The notes under the pieces were generated by a model that searched no databases, was not told where the DNA came from, and was given only the letters and a program-made list of their open reading frames with translations. From positions 31,643,001-31,707,000 of the forward strand of contig NC_088339.1 in the NCBI RefSeq assembly GCF_036884655.1: DNA of 64,000 nucleotides. Direction: 5' to 3'. This DNA comes from Musa acuminata AAA Group. Lineage: Eukaryota; Streptophyta; Magnoliopsida; Zingiberales; Musaceae. Of the stretch, positions 36,102 to 48,700 are shown in pieces; position 1 is the first letter of the stretch, and every line of letters starts with the position of its first letter. The position numbers were made by a program, and so were the translations under genes.

Positions 36102-36833
36102 TTCTACCATTGGAAGTGACCATCAAATTTTGTGTTTAAGTCGTAGGATTACAAGTAAATGCAAATCATTGAAATTGCTGATATCTGACATTTCTTAGGT
36201 TGTTGTTTGTAGTGCAAAAAATTAGCTGGCTATGATTGGCACAGATATGAGATTGGATTAAAGACCACCGATGGATCTAAGAACATCTTCCCTGAAACTA
36301 GGTAAAGCTTCATCCTCTCACTTCAGGGAATTGTATATGTGATCCTCGAACTATAACAGTATAATCTGATTTCTTTGGGAGAACGGTGGTGCGAATTATT
36401 TATCCCAAAAGAAAAACTAAATTCATAACACAAAGGGTAAACAAAGGAGAGACGTGCGACAAACGTAGCAGACTTTATGGGCTTCAGCAAACCTTACACG
36501 CATCCCCCCCTCTTTTAATTATACATATATTTGTCCAAAACTTACCTCTTAAGGGAGCTATAACTTCACCCTTTTCCTTGAGGTGTAACACCAGCCCTCC
36601 CCTCATTCTCTTGGTTCCATGGTCGAAGCCACAACAAATCCTCACCAACGGAGAAACTATTACCAGTAACAGAAAAGATAGGAAAAGAGCTTGCTTTTGA
36701 TCTCGAGCTACGAACAATTATAATGCACTTGGAAAAACCCAAAAGAAGAGAACGTCAAAGCACACAAAGAAAACAACTGCATCCAAGTTTCTTGGCCATC
36801 AGACTCAAAATATAGAATAAGAGGTTGAGGTTG

Positions 36834-39800
36834 TTAACGACGAAGAAGACTATAAGAAGGCAAATCCTCGATTCGACTGACATCTTCTAGCACTAGCTCT
36901 TGCTCCAGCTGATGGCGTGTTGATTTCATGACCGTCTGGATGGACCAGCACGAGTTAATAACAAAAGTATCACAAGGCAAAATGGGTAAATATCATTTAA
37001 AGCAGCACATAACATACGTTGAAGTCCATGTACGAGGCACGCATAGCAAGCCATTGTTGATCCATCAACTTGAAAGTTATGCAGTACAATACGTCAAACG
37101 CCCGGTCATTCTCTGAAACAAAATAAAAGCACTCCTCTTAAGCGTAACGCTTGCGTTAGTAAGTTAGTTTGACTTAAGACACTTGATGGACAGGAAATAA
37201 AAAGGAGAATGAAGATGCCAGCCGAAGAAACAAATCAAAATATATAATTTTTAATTGCCTGAAGTTTCACAAAGAAATTAGGATAGAGAACATGAAAGCA
37301 ACAGATAAAAAAAAGTAAAAAAGAGTTCCTTTTTTGGTGGGAAAAAAGTGTAAAGCTCGCAGAATTCAAGTAGGACAAACATTCAAGGTTAAGTCCCGCT
37401 TCTTGAATCCAAATATTCACAACCCAACATCTTCATCAATGTACAGGCAAACATCTAATGCAAAGACCTTGAAGATAAAGAGGATTTTTATCAATGTTTT
37501 GGCTTTTGTCTTTGAACCAGCCATAGGATAACTTTGCAACTACTCATCCACCAGCTGGATCACTCGTGTTATTAATTTAACCCAAAAAAGGCAGGGTTGT
37601 CTAGTGGGAATTAAGTAAAAAGTTCTGATTTGAGGACAACCTGAAAAGTCATAGTGCTAAAGAAAAGGAAGCCCCATTGCACAAGGCTCCAACCAATATC
37701 TGGTTAGGGAGATCAGAATCAATAAATACAGCCTTACCAACACATAAAGAAAGACCCTGATTACAAAGGTTGCAAAGGAGCAACCTTCCTATGGTGCCAA
37801 CACTTGTCCTAAGCTACAAGAGCGTGTTGGTGGTGTTCCCTAATAATGATTTGCCACAGAACATAGAAACCTAAGCCACAAATAAATATTTCACGTAAAG
37901 CCAATCAATCAACTGCTTTTTTGCAAGAACCTCTACAGATATCAGACAAATAATCTTCCTACAAGTAGTAAGTCAAAAGGCCCAAAATTGAAAGATATAA
38001 GAAGAATTCTAAACATTTTACCTATGAATTATCAATTCATGTTCTTGAGACCTCTCCTTAGAAAACCTAATCAAATGTTGACTATGAAGGTTTTCTATTG
38101 CCAGGAGACTACTAGAGACCATTCAAATTTAAATGAAGAAATAAGCAGGACTACAACTTCATCTAGAGACAAGATTGTCTATAGGTCAAAGTTACATGGT
38201 TAACAATTCATCACATAAAGTGATTCAACAAAATATTGAGAGTCATTAAAACAGGGGTTTTAATACCGTTCCGTACCGTCCGATACAGGCAGTAAATACC
38301 AATCCGCCAGCAAACCTGCACGCGGACCACCCGCTATCAGGTAGTATCAGCCTGGCTACGACGAGACGAGGAGAGGAAGAAGAGGTCGTTCGAAGAAGAG
38401 GGACAAGCATCGAAGAAGAGGGAGAAGCATTGAGAAAGAGGATCGCGGAATCACCGATGTGCCGTCGCCAGCATCTCGATGAACCTAAACCCGTCGAACC
38501 TCGGTGCGAATTTGTCTTCCATACCCTTTCTCGATACCGATTCAGTGCCACCCTCCCTTGACGATCCCGATCTAAGAGGTAACAACGAGGAGAGTCGTAT
38601 CTCTTTGGAGGAGGAGCTAGAGGCGCGGAGATCAGCGAAGTCGGTAGTGAGAGTAGTGAAAGAGGCAACAGCAAGGAAGGCGGCGAAGACCCCGACCTTC
38701 TTTATCTTCGAACGATCTCCTTCATCTATTGCCACCGCACGGAGAACCTTCCGATGTCGTCTTTCTTCTCCCCACCTCCTTGACGTTGAAGGCCACAGAC
38801 GAGACAAAGAGAAGAAGCACAAGGCTACCGCTCAACACGCCCTGTATCCTCTTTATATCTTTTTATATCTTTATATATTGATTTTTATATCTTTTTTATA
38901 TAAAAAGATATATATTATATATCTTTTTATATATAAAAAAATATATTTTTATATTTTTATATTAATTATATATATTTATTTTTATATATTTAGTACCGCT
39001 CGATACCAAAATTGATTTTTATATTTTTCTAAGCATACCGCTCGGTACACCGTACCGTACCATACCGAACAAACTCGGTATACCGATAAGGTATGAAATT
39101 TCAATCCTTACATTAAAACACAATAACCAATTCTTGGAAAACAAAGATATGAAGCATGCTATAACCACTACCATTGCTAAATTAATTTCTCGACAATGAA
39201 CTCATAAAAATAAAAAGTTTTTAAACTTACCTAAGAGTAGCTTCAGAAATATAGCTCCAATGATTGACCTTGGTTTGGCTGCAATTATCAAAGTAGTCTG
39301 TTAGTGGTGTTAATGGAGTTTTAAAATATGTTGGAGACAGTTGAGATATCTATAGTTTAATCGATTGCTTAGGTAAGCCATCAATACCAATCAAGTCAAA
39401 AGAGTTTGCTAACAAAACCAATAAAATAATTGAGTAAAGTACAAACCAGCTTGAAGATCAAGCATTTGTATGAGCATGAATGTTATATTTACACCAGCTA
39501 CTGCAAAGGGGTATTCCCATAGAGCTCGGTCACCATCCTGCTTCCTGAGGAGATCCTGGAAGGATTTCTGCATGGAAAATTCTGTAGGACTTCAGATTAC
39601 AGCTAAAGGAGACAATGACAACCAGGTTACTAACAAGAAGACCAGCTGAATGATGCAAACTGTGATGGTGATAGGACATCCCAGTCTGCAGCATCAATAT
39701 CATTTAACATCTTGTTACAGTTGAAAAATAGTAGTCACAGCAAAATCAAAATCCTTTTTTTTTGTCTTAGACCAAGGACATATTAAAATTGTTCTGCACT

Positions 39801-40689
39801 TAAACTTTACTAGTAGATAGCAGAAAAATAGAAAATTGACTTACAGGATAATTCCTGGCAAAGAATAATAGGTTTTCTAATGATATGAAACCACCACCCC
39901 TGCAACACAAGAGCAAAGATAGTTTCCAGATCTTATAATTAAACCAAAGGTGAAAGTAATTAGCAAATATTATTATGAAAAAGGTAAGCAAAGTATTAGC
40001 ACCTAAAATCTGTTGAAGGATCTTTTCCTTGCCATCCCATTTCCTTCCATTGTTCAGAGATTAAATCACGGAGTTTGATTCCAGGATAAGCAGCATACCA
40101 GAGGCCCCTCAAGGCTTCCTAACAAAAGTTTAATGATCAGACAAACCAAGAAGAAATGCTGTTGAATATACGCACATATGGGCTCAACCAACAAGATAGA
40201 TGTAAATATTACACTCTTAAAAGCCTGCTTAAAGTATCCCAAGTACAAGAGACGACATGATCACAACTAACATATTGACCCCTTTTTCACTTTAAATATA
40301 GAGATCAAGTAACCAACATAATCACATGTCACAAAAGAAGATATTGATGTTGATACACATTACAGACAGAAAAAGTTCAACAGAACAGACAACAAAAAAG
40401 AATCAATTAGATAACTAGAAAAACCAAATGTAGATATTTAGAAATAAAATATATATGTTACAATCATGTTTTAGGCTTACTACCTGGTGCTCTTTCTTCG
40501 AATTATCATAAGAAACATCAAGTCGGTATTGTAACCTATGCAAGCATTCCTCCTGCAAGAATGTTAAATCATCAACTTTTATTCAGCTTTTCAACTTTTG
40601 AAAGCCAAAAACGAAATCCATGGTTCTCCATATATGATATTGACAAAGCAATGTAGCTCTTACAAAATCAACATCTACCTCATTGAGAG

Positions 40690-40730
<41 letters not shown>

Positions 40731-42759
40731 GACTGAAGGAGAAAATGTATTGTATTGAATGTTTTTATATCATACAACTTAATGTGCAAATAATCAATGT
40801 TAGTAGGAGGTTACCTGAGAAGGTGTTAGGTCAAAAGATACACGAGCATCACTTTCTCTTCCTTGGGCACAAACACATGAAAAACCTTTTCCAATCCAAG
40901 CTGTTGATCCTGTGACAACCTCTATAAATAACAAAAGCTAATGAATGCAAAGGTATAAGAAACATATATACATATTTATTGATATAATTATAGAGTGCCT
41001 TAGCTCACCCTACATAACATCTCAGCACTAACTATAAAATTTAACAGCACCTACTATCATTTTAAGTGAAAAAAAAAACTTTTAATTTTCTTTACAATTT
41101 GTAATATAAGGATTACAAGAAGCAATGAAGTGCAAATTTAGGGAATAGAAACAATTTGCATGGCTCCAACAAATTTCAACTTTAAGGAACTTTGGTGAAT
41201 TAGGAAGATGAGAGTTTATGTAAATCCCTGTGAAGGCATGACCAAGTCTCATATTCATTGTCGAAGAGAAGCATGATGATCTGAATAACTATCAGCTCGA
41301 GCAATAATCATGATAGTGATCTTCTTCTAGTAAGGTCATATTGCACATCTGAGACCCTATTCATATGGCTAACTCTCCATATTTAATTCCAGAATTCAGC
41401 TGTCATTATCTTTCCCGTCCATACAATGTGTGTCCCAACCCCCCCCCCCCCCACCAAAAGAAAAGCCATAACAGAACTCAGTTAAGTTTGATTAAAAAGG
41501 TTATATCACCCAGTGCATGAGGCTTCCACAAATGCAGGATCTAGGGAGGGCCTTCCCTCTAAATATAGAGAGATTATTTTCGTGGCTCGAACCCTAGATC
41601 ACAAAGGAACAACTTACCGTTGTACCAAGGCCCACCCTCTAGCTAAGTTTGATTATATGATTTAAATAAAGACTCTGATCCTAGATTTTGAAAATTAATG
41701 TAAAGAAGTTAAAGAACATCTTGCTCTTGGACTTTTTGCTTCTAAACTTATCATTTTTTGTGGCAGGATGTTGGTTTCTCAGTAGCCAAGTGCATATTTG
41801 CATTTTATGACATAATGCAACAATTGGCAATAGATCGACCAATATTAAAATTCTTCATAGGAGCTTGCAAAAACTCACTGATCTCACCTGGATATCATCA
41901 TATTTGTAATAGCCATTCTCCAATCCTCTGTTTTGTATTGGCTAAAAAATAACACCATTTGGTGCTTGATCATAGGATTTGACTCACGTCACTCACCAAT
42001 TAATTAATACCATTTAGATCCATGCTTTTCTTTTTTACATGAAATTCTCATGATATGGGTTCTATCACTTCTGAGGTGACCTCATACCATCACTAGGGAA
42101 GCTAGCCCAGCAAGTTCCCAACACTTTCTCCTCTTCTTTTCTATTTAAAGCACTCAGCAAAGTTCATTATCTCGCTCCTCTATTAAATCTTCATCTACTG
42201 CGGGTGCTTCTTCCATCTTTTCATGCTTTTTTTTAATCAATTTTCAAATCACTCAACAAAATTAATGTCTCTACCTTTGCTCGATCTTCTGCAAAACTGC
42301 ATAACAAAAACAAGCATTCAGAACAACTATGTGCCGTGGAAGAAGCTTCTCATGAAATCCATATCGATCATGGAAAATCAGTTACCCAAAGATTATGCCA
42401 ATGCAAGACTTTACCGGCAATATAAAAGAATAAACAATACCAAAAGATGATCAAATTCCGAAAGATGAGCAGAGAAAATTGGGCAACCTAAACTTGCAAT
42501 CAAAGACTCAGAAATACATCGGTATTCAGAAGTCCAAGCATAAACAAAGATGCTTCAGAAACTATTTGCTGAGTGCGTCCGCCCACCGGTGGCAGGCTAA
42601 CCCATGACCATCAACTTCAATATTTTCCCAAACAGAGAAAGAGAGGGAGGTAAGAGAAGCGGTTTGCCACATACCCGGTGTCGAATGGTAGACGCTTCCT
42701 CGATCCGGCCCCTGAGATATTCTTCTGACCTCCACAAAGGACCCGCCATTCTCATCCAT
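36834..42759 (-). CDS. ELMO/CED-12 domain-containing protein
   Basis: Nine exons join in phase: 42759-42675, 40921-40815, 40552-40484, 40118-40003, 39899-39845, 39567-39447, 39278-39231, 37112-37018 and 36935-36834, giving 265 aa with stop TAA at 36834-36836. The start MDENGGSFVEVRRISQG and the block SVYHSTP match the N-terminus of Arabidopsis ELMO-domain proteins. The ELMO domain follows from about residue 88 on: ALRGLWYAAYPG, WKEMGWQGKDPSTDFRGGG, ISLENLLFFARNYP, FQDLLRKQDGDRALWEYPF, AVAGVNITFMLIQMLDL, DVLYCITFKLMDQQWLAM and ASYMDFN. In animals ELMO proteins assist Rac or Arf GTPase regulation; the plant role is less defined, and cytosolic action is presumed. Intron 1 (about 1.75 kb) holds a SINE. 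Intron 7 (about 2.1 kb) holds an 857-bp Mutator-like element. Neither touches a splice site, and the frame is intact. Confidence 0.92.
38254..39110. mobile_element. Mutator-like non-autonomous element with 10-bp target-site duplication
   Basis: A perfect 10-bp direct repeat CATTAAAACA flanks this block (38244-38253 and 39111-39120). The ends carry weak inverted similarity (GGGGTTTTAATACCG at the left against AAGGATTGAAATTTCATACC read inward from the right), and both arms are rich in TACCG/CGGTA words. The middle is GC-rich with no conserved protein, then very AT-rich. A 9-11-bp duplication points to the Mutator superfamily. It lies wholly inside intron 7 of the ELMO-domain gene. Confidence 0.75.
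40697..40728 (+). repeat. (GA)n microsatellite in an ELMO-gene intron
   Basis: About 16 GA units in the intron between exons 2 and 3. The coding strand reads (CT)n. Confidence 0.95.
41439..41452 (+). repeat. Poly-C tract of 14
   Basis: A homopolymer of 14 C in an intron, about 45 bp from the SINE's target-site duplication. Length may be unreliable in assembly. Confidence 0.9.
41495..41643 (-). mobile_element. tRNA-derived SINE (Au-SINE-like) with 12-bp target-site duplication
   Basis: A perfect 12-bp direct repeat TAAGTTTGATTA flanks the element (41483-41494 and 41644-41655). Read on the minus strand it opens with a tRNA-like head: an A-box-like CCTTGGTACAACGGTAAG, then a B box GGTTCGAGCC about 20 bases later (41593-41584). 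It ends AGCCTCATGCACTGGGTG... and a CCTTTTT tail. The conserved AAGCCTC-TGCACTGGG block plus a short T tail is what I recall of plant Au SINEs. Length is 149 bp. It sits in intron 1 of the ELMO-domain gene, in the same orientation. Confidence 0.85.
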
Positions 42760-43256
42760 CTCCCCTCTCGGCCACTTCCCCTAACCCGCCAAACAACGCC
42801 TCATCTCAACCCGAACCTCCACCCAACCCTCAATTCTCCCCGTAAGCTCTTTCGAGAACCACACGGCAACATAAAACTAGGGTTCCTCCAGCACAAGTAC
42901 GCCGAACACGATTAAAAGGAAGCGCAGGTGGGAAGAAACAAAAAAGGGGCACAAACCCGCTCTAAAGACGGCGATTCAAATTCCCCAGCGCGGCAAGGAC
43001 ACCGCATCCGGCGAGGAGAAATCAAAAGGAAGAGAAGAGGCGTAGCGCCTGTGAGATCGCCGGCGAGAACAGGAGAGGAGAGAAGAGTGGAAAGCGTCGG
43101 AGCTCTCTTCCCCTTCAACCCTTGCGGCCTCTCGCTCTCTCGCAGGTGCAGCCTTCTTTGCCTCGCTCTCCCTTCCGCCGTCGCTCCCTCGCTCGCCTTC
43201 TCTGACTCCCCCGCTCGCACGCAGCTCGAGTTGGCGAATCCCCTATTTAATTCCAA
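42760..43256. other. 5' UTR and promoter region of the ELMO-domain gene
   Basis: GC-rich flank directly upstream of the start codon, with purine-rich runs on the + strand. Open frames on both strands here are composition artefacts. Confidence 0.45.
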
Positions 43257-45787
43257 GCGGCCTGCGAAAATAAACCATTAAGAATGTATTAACGTGCGGA
43301 ATTGGAAATGGGCGTCTGACATTTGCGAAGCCAAAGTACAGTATACTTTAGGATTTTATTTCTCCGTTGGCTTCTTCTGTTGCCTCCAAAGTAAATGAGT
43401 GCCGAATCGGATGCCACCACACACACACACACTACTTTGATTCCGAGTCAATTTTGTGTCGGCTAAATGGGGACGTGGCGGGTCCCGCCGTGCGACTTCT
43501 ATCAGTTCCACCTGATTCATCGGGGGGCCCGATGGGCCGCACATCGACCTCAGTTTGTTCCGTCTTTAGGTGTCATTCTGTGCGACCACTTCTCTCGAAA
43601 GTGTGGTGGCAACACGCGCCACGTAAAAGAGAAGCTTTTGACACGACCCGTGGCGTCGGGACCTCCGTTATAAAGTGAGCCTCAAAAATAATATATATCA
43701 GAACCGCTGATGATCATTCCATCGAGTATATCATGGACGTTCATTTGATTTTTATAGGCTTTTCTGCTGTATTTTTATACTTGCTTTACTAAGATTATTA
43801 CGTCAGACTCATCTGACTCAAAATGTCCACCTTGATATTTCCGGTCAGTAGTTTAATGGGGTGGGTAATTAAGACAAACTCTCAGGTATCGGATCAGGAC
43901 GACTCGGATCGAGATCCGAGCCCACGTGGCGTCGATCACTAAGTCAAATGAGTAATTAATTTCCGACATAAGTTGGCGAGAACACACATGCTTTGGAGGG
44001 CATTTAATTATTGGTTTCGGAGGATCCGATGCTACCGGTTAATTGTATTTGTAATGAAATAGAGTAATTTGAGGATGAAGAATATGAAATGTCGGGATAA
44101 TATAAAATTAAAATAGCAAATTAAAAGTATAAAGCTTAAGAAAGAAGTAAAAGACTTTGTGGTAAGATGAAACCTGGTCGACTTAATCTCTTTTAACAGA
44201 TCAAATAATTAAAACAAATTAAGAACATAATCAGAAAAATAAAAAAAATAAAAAAAAAGGAGGAAATTTTTTTGTTGAAAATAATGGTGATTATTTAGAA
44301 CTCTAATTGTAGAGCTTAAAAAATACCCTAAAAATAAAAAATGTATAGTGCAATGCACATCTCCTTTTAACGAGGGTGGTTAATATAATAATCCTAAAGG
44401 ATTTTTAATTTTTTTATAAAATATTTCCAACAGGAGAATCCAAATAAGATGGGTGGTGGGACCAGCGAGATGAGGATGGCATCCCACACCAACCAAAAAG
44501 GAAAAGAAATTACAGCATGGGGGAAACAATTGATGCAGAGAGGATAAGGCTTCATTTTGGAGCAACCCAAATCTCTCTCTCTCTCTCTCTCTCTCTGCCG
44601 ACTACTGTTTGAGGAAAAGCTTGCATGAACCATAAGAAAGCTTCACTTCCCTTTCTCAGTTGGCTTGGCTCCACTGTAAAGGACTCCCGAGTAATAGTTC
44701 TAAGATCTCCAAAAGTTTGCAGGTATAAATATGAGGCAACCTTCCCCCTTTCACATGTTAGTCACTGAGGATGCCATAAAATAGGAGAAGGTTATAAATG
44801 CAACTGGATGCATATACCATCTGTGGGAACATATATAAATGACTAATCAAGAATGCTGGGAAAAATAACTTCATGTTACAGGAAATTTTCAGTAGCATAG
44901 ACCATATACAACCAAACAAATATAAGAAATATATTAGCTGAACCACATCAACATCCCAAACTAGTGAGAAAAAGTTCTCCCATAAGAAAGTTCAATCTTA
45001 CATGCTACAATATACTACAACCATAATTTATTGGTCTTTGCCACAATGCTTACATAAATTTGTCTTGACTATGATTGCTCTCGATTACAACAATGCAAAG
45101 GTGAGAAGAAAGGGCAAAGGAAAAGACTATTGATCGGAGTAAACCTTGGGTCACCCAATCATTGATTCAACCGATGGATTAACTGATCAGGCTGTAGATT
45201 TAAATTTTTTTTCTTAAAGAAGTGAAATATATACATATATATTAAGTTAAAAATGTAAATCATATCAACAATATTTAAAAAATAATTTTTAAATAATATA
45301 GTGAAAGAAGATGATAAAGACGAAGCGAATACATTGAGACAATGAAAGAATAATGAATATAATAAATTTTGTTCTTTTGTTCTTACAATAAAAAGACTTA
45401 AATATCTTTTTAAAAAATTAAATATCATTGAGAACAAATAAAAAGCAAAGATGTTTCAATCATTTCAAGGGCTCAAAATGATTCAATAAGTGAATTGGAC
45501 CGATAGAGAGTCCAGTTTCCGATTTTTCCAATTCGACCAATTGATTTGTTCATGACCCTAAATGAAAAAAAAAAAATGAAATATGGTTGCAAGAAACAAT
45601 TTTATGACAGAAGAAAACACTCTTATCAAAGCTTCAAAAGTTAAATAAGAAGCTCAAAACATAAAGAATCTGGGCAATTCCTTTGTATCTTCCTAGCTGA
45701 TGGTAGTGATATGTGAGATATGAGCTACCAAACCCGGTGAGATAATGATGCTGGAGTGGGCATTGGGTGCATATTAAGATTTAAATG
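43257..45787. other. Intergenic region, no gene seen
   Basis: This includes (CA)n near 43420-43432 and (CT)n at 44573-44597, a possible terminal-inverted-repeat element (45148-45558) listed separately, and AT-rich sequence elsewhere. No coding homology recognised. Confidence 0.5.
45148..45558. mobile_element. Possible decayed MITE with imperfect inverted ends
   Basis: The left end GGGTCACCCAATCATTGATT and the right end, read inward on the other strand, GGGTCATGAACAAATCAATT share the first six bases and an ATCA-TTG block. Both inner flanks carry GAATTGG/CCGAT-type words. No target-site duplication was visible. The middle is AT-rich and non-coding. Confidence 0.35.
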
Positions 45788-48700
45788 CTATCTTGCTGCC
45801 TTTCTTCTTCTTCTACGGCATTTGAAACAGTCAGAACACGGGTAATAGACTTCTGTTCTACTGACATCCTTTGTTTGAAGCCTGCAAGGTGAAACCTTAA
45901 AATCCTCTACGAGTACTTGTCGCAGCTTCAGATTCTCGTCGATCAATTCTTCGATCGCTAGCTGATGCTTCAGCAGCTGATCACATAAATATACACAGAT
46001 TGAGTTGCAAATACAACCACATGTTTGTATTGAAAGAAACTTGCTTTTCTTGGTGAAATTAATGGAAAGAAGTATCTTTTCAACGAGGTTCTCCTTGAAG
46101 AGTTAAACCTTTGAGTTCGATTAGAATGAATACTACATTAATCATGCTACCTTATCAGGCATACTTTCAGCAAACTTCTTCTCGAAAAACTAAACCTTTT
46201 AATTCGATTAGAATGAATTACACATCTAATTATGCTTATCAGGCATCCTTCCAACAAGGTTCTTGTTGAAAAGCTAAACGTTTGAATTTAATTAGAATGA
46301 ATAGCACATCTAAGCATGCTACCTTATAGGCATACTTTCAACAAAGTTCATGTTGAAAAGCTAAACCTTTCGAGTCGATTAGAATGAATAACACTATCTA
46401 ATAATGCTACCTTATTAGACATGTTCACCTAAGTTATATCCATTAGACTGTTGAAATCGAATGTAAAACATAAACAAAACAAACATTAAAAGAAAGGTAA
46501 AGCAAAGTCCTTGTGATTACATGAAGTGTCAAACAACCAGCTGCATATATCAGGTTCTGAGGCGACTGATATTATGTAAAAAGAATGACTTACCATTTGA
46601 AGTATATCGTTCTCTGTGAGCAAGTTTCCAGCCTGTAAAACAACACAAATCAGAAAAAAAAAAAAAAAAAGAACTACAGGATAGCATCATCTTATTTATT
46701 TCCACAGGTAATTCAACTTATCAACCAGAAAATGGCCAAGTGGATGTGACAGAGGAAATGTTAGATACATTCTGAAACTCTGTAAATTCTGACCAATTTC
46801 TAATTGATAGCACGATGAGGTGGTACTTGGAGAACACAGAGAACCAAGCATCTGATTGGAACTAACTAATCCATATCCAACATCAATATAAGCAATGGCA
46901 TATCCACTTTACTGATTTGGTCTGAACTTATTCTCCTTTATGGTATCATAGAGGTCATAAAACTTCTAAAATAAATTAGACTCATAAGAATTCTGGATAA
47001 AAAATAATAAAACATAAAAAAAGATTCTAATAATTCAAGGGCAGTAGGAAAATTTGGAGAGATTAACCATTAGAAGAAAGAAATATAAGAAACAAGGTCA
47101 TGACGTGTAGCACGCTTGGCATCTAAATATAATTGGACAAACCAGACAAGAAAGAAAGGTTCTGTCACTCCTGATTTTCACCCAAGTATTTGGGAGGGAT
47201 AGTATACTACATTTTGTCAATCCTTTTAAAGTTTATCTGTCTATTTAATATATGAAAGAATTAAATGACTCCCCCATTTGAATTTGTTTCACAATCTTCA
47301 TTTTAGTTAACCAATATGGATGGTCAAGTTATCAAATAGAAAACTAGTTCTTATTAGTGAAGTCCATGGCCAATAAGAATTAAAGAGGTATTTGTCATTA
47401 AGTTGTTGGATAATGTTTCATTTTGATGATTATCATGATGCATTCAACAGACATATAGATGATATATGTGCATTATAATCTTTCTTACTATCAGATATTA
47501 ACAATATAATGTCTTTTACTATTTCTTGTTCTGTGTTGAGATAAATGGATATGTAACACTAGGCATAAATTGTAAAATTTTTGCTGGAGTAATTCTGCTA
47601 GAAATATTTTAAGACAAGCTAAGCATGGAAGGTGAAAAAGAGAGAAAGAAAGTTGCTTCTTGATCTTCATTGATGGACCAAACAAGAATATGACATTATG
47701 TGTGATACGTTAAGTCATTTTTCTACTATTTCAAATATATTTAGAGAATAGAAGTAAGCAAGTAGAGTTATCAACAATAAATCAACTACAAACTTAGTAG
47801 TTTAGGTTGAATGCAGTATTTAAAATATGTCATATACCACTTCAACAAGTTTGACCTCAGTATCCTTGAAAAGTGGATCCTGCAAGAAACTGTTGATAAC
47901 TTTTTCAGTACGACTTGCAACTGACTTCTCTAATGGTGTCTCTTTTGATGCATTAGGACTATGCCTAGCTTCTTCAGCAGGTCTTTCATCATTCATCGAA
48001 TATCCATAGCTACTGCCAGTACTTCCAGATTTCAAATCCATGACATTCTCACTTGAGAGTTGTGCATTTTCAACAGGAGTTCCACTTAGCACCTTGGTGC
48101 TGCTCTGACCAGGACCTGGGATGGAGAAGATCATGATGAATATAGGAAGTGTAGCTGGTTTTTCTTCTGTTCAAAGTGTCAACATATAGTGGTTGCACTT
48201 CGAACCATTGACTCTAAAGAACTTTGTCTCATCATTCTAAACTGGGAAGAGCAAAAAATTACATGCAACCGTCTTGTGAAATCCAAGGAAAATCCACCTT
48301 ACAACAAACGTCATAAGAACATATGACAATTACCATAGCTAAGATTTAAGAGAAAAAAATAGCCAGTATGCTATTTTGGTCATAAAAGGATGAAAAAAAT
48401 TACTAAGTCACAAATTCATTAAATACTTCAACACAAAAAAAGTTTATCCATTGAGATCAATCGAAATAGCCTTGTCTGTTAAGAAGGTGGAAAAAAAAAA
48501 GTTCATCAATCAAATCTCAAGTGGATGTCAGTAGAGCAGAAAAATACAATAAATATGTTAAAAACAAGCAAACCCTGAACGGAGATAAAAGCATATGGTT
48601 AAGGTCTGAAAAAAAAATCATATTATTATATATGCAACTTTGATAAAAACTGCATCGTGTCATAGAAGAAAGAGAAGAATAAGGTTTAAAGCAACTCATA

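Larger units (their letters stand above)
34713..36833. other. AT-rich intergenic region with two long TA tracts, no gene seen
   Basis: (AT)n lies at 35060-35125 (about 32 units) and (TG)n(TA)n at 36050-36097. Otherwise this is AT-rich sequence. The 3' UTR of the ELMO-domain gene should lie in the last few hundred bases. An apparently hydrophobic minus-strand frame at 36484-36717 has no ATG at its start and was not called. Confidence 0.5.

Noticed and set aside
36484..36717. Minus-strand frame with a signal-peptide-like start near the ELMO gene end
   Set aside because: The first codon is TTG immediately after a stop, and the first real ATG lies after the hydrophobic part, so no secreted peptide gene can be supported. 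It is probably ELMO 3' UTR.
38246..39015. Open frames of 120-180 codons on both strands inside the 857-bp element
   Set aside because: Both strands are open in the GC-rich core, composition is low-complexity, and the block is a transposable element by its 10-bp duplication.
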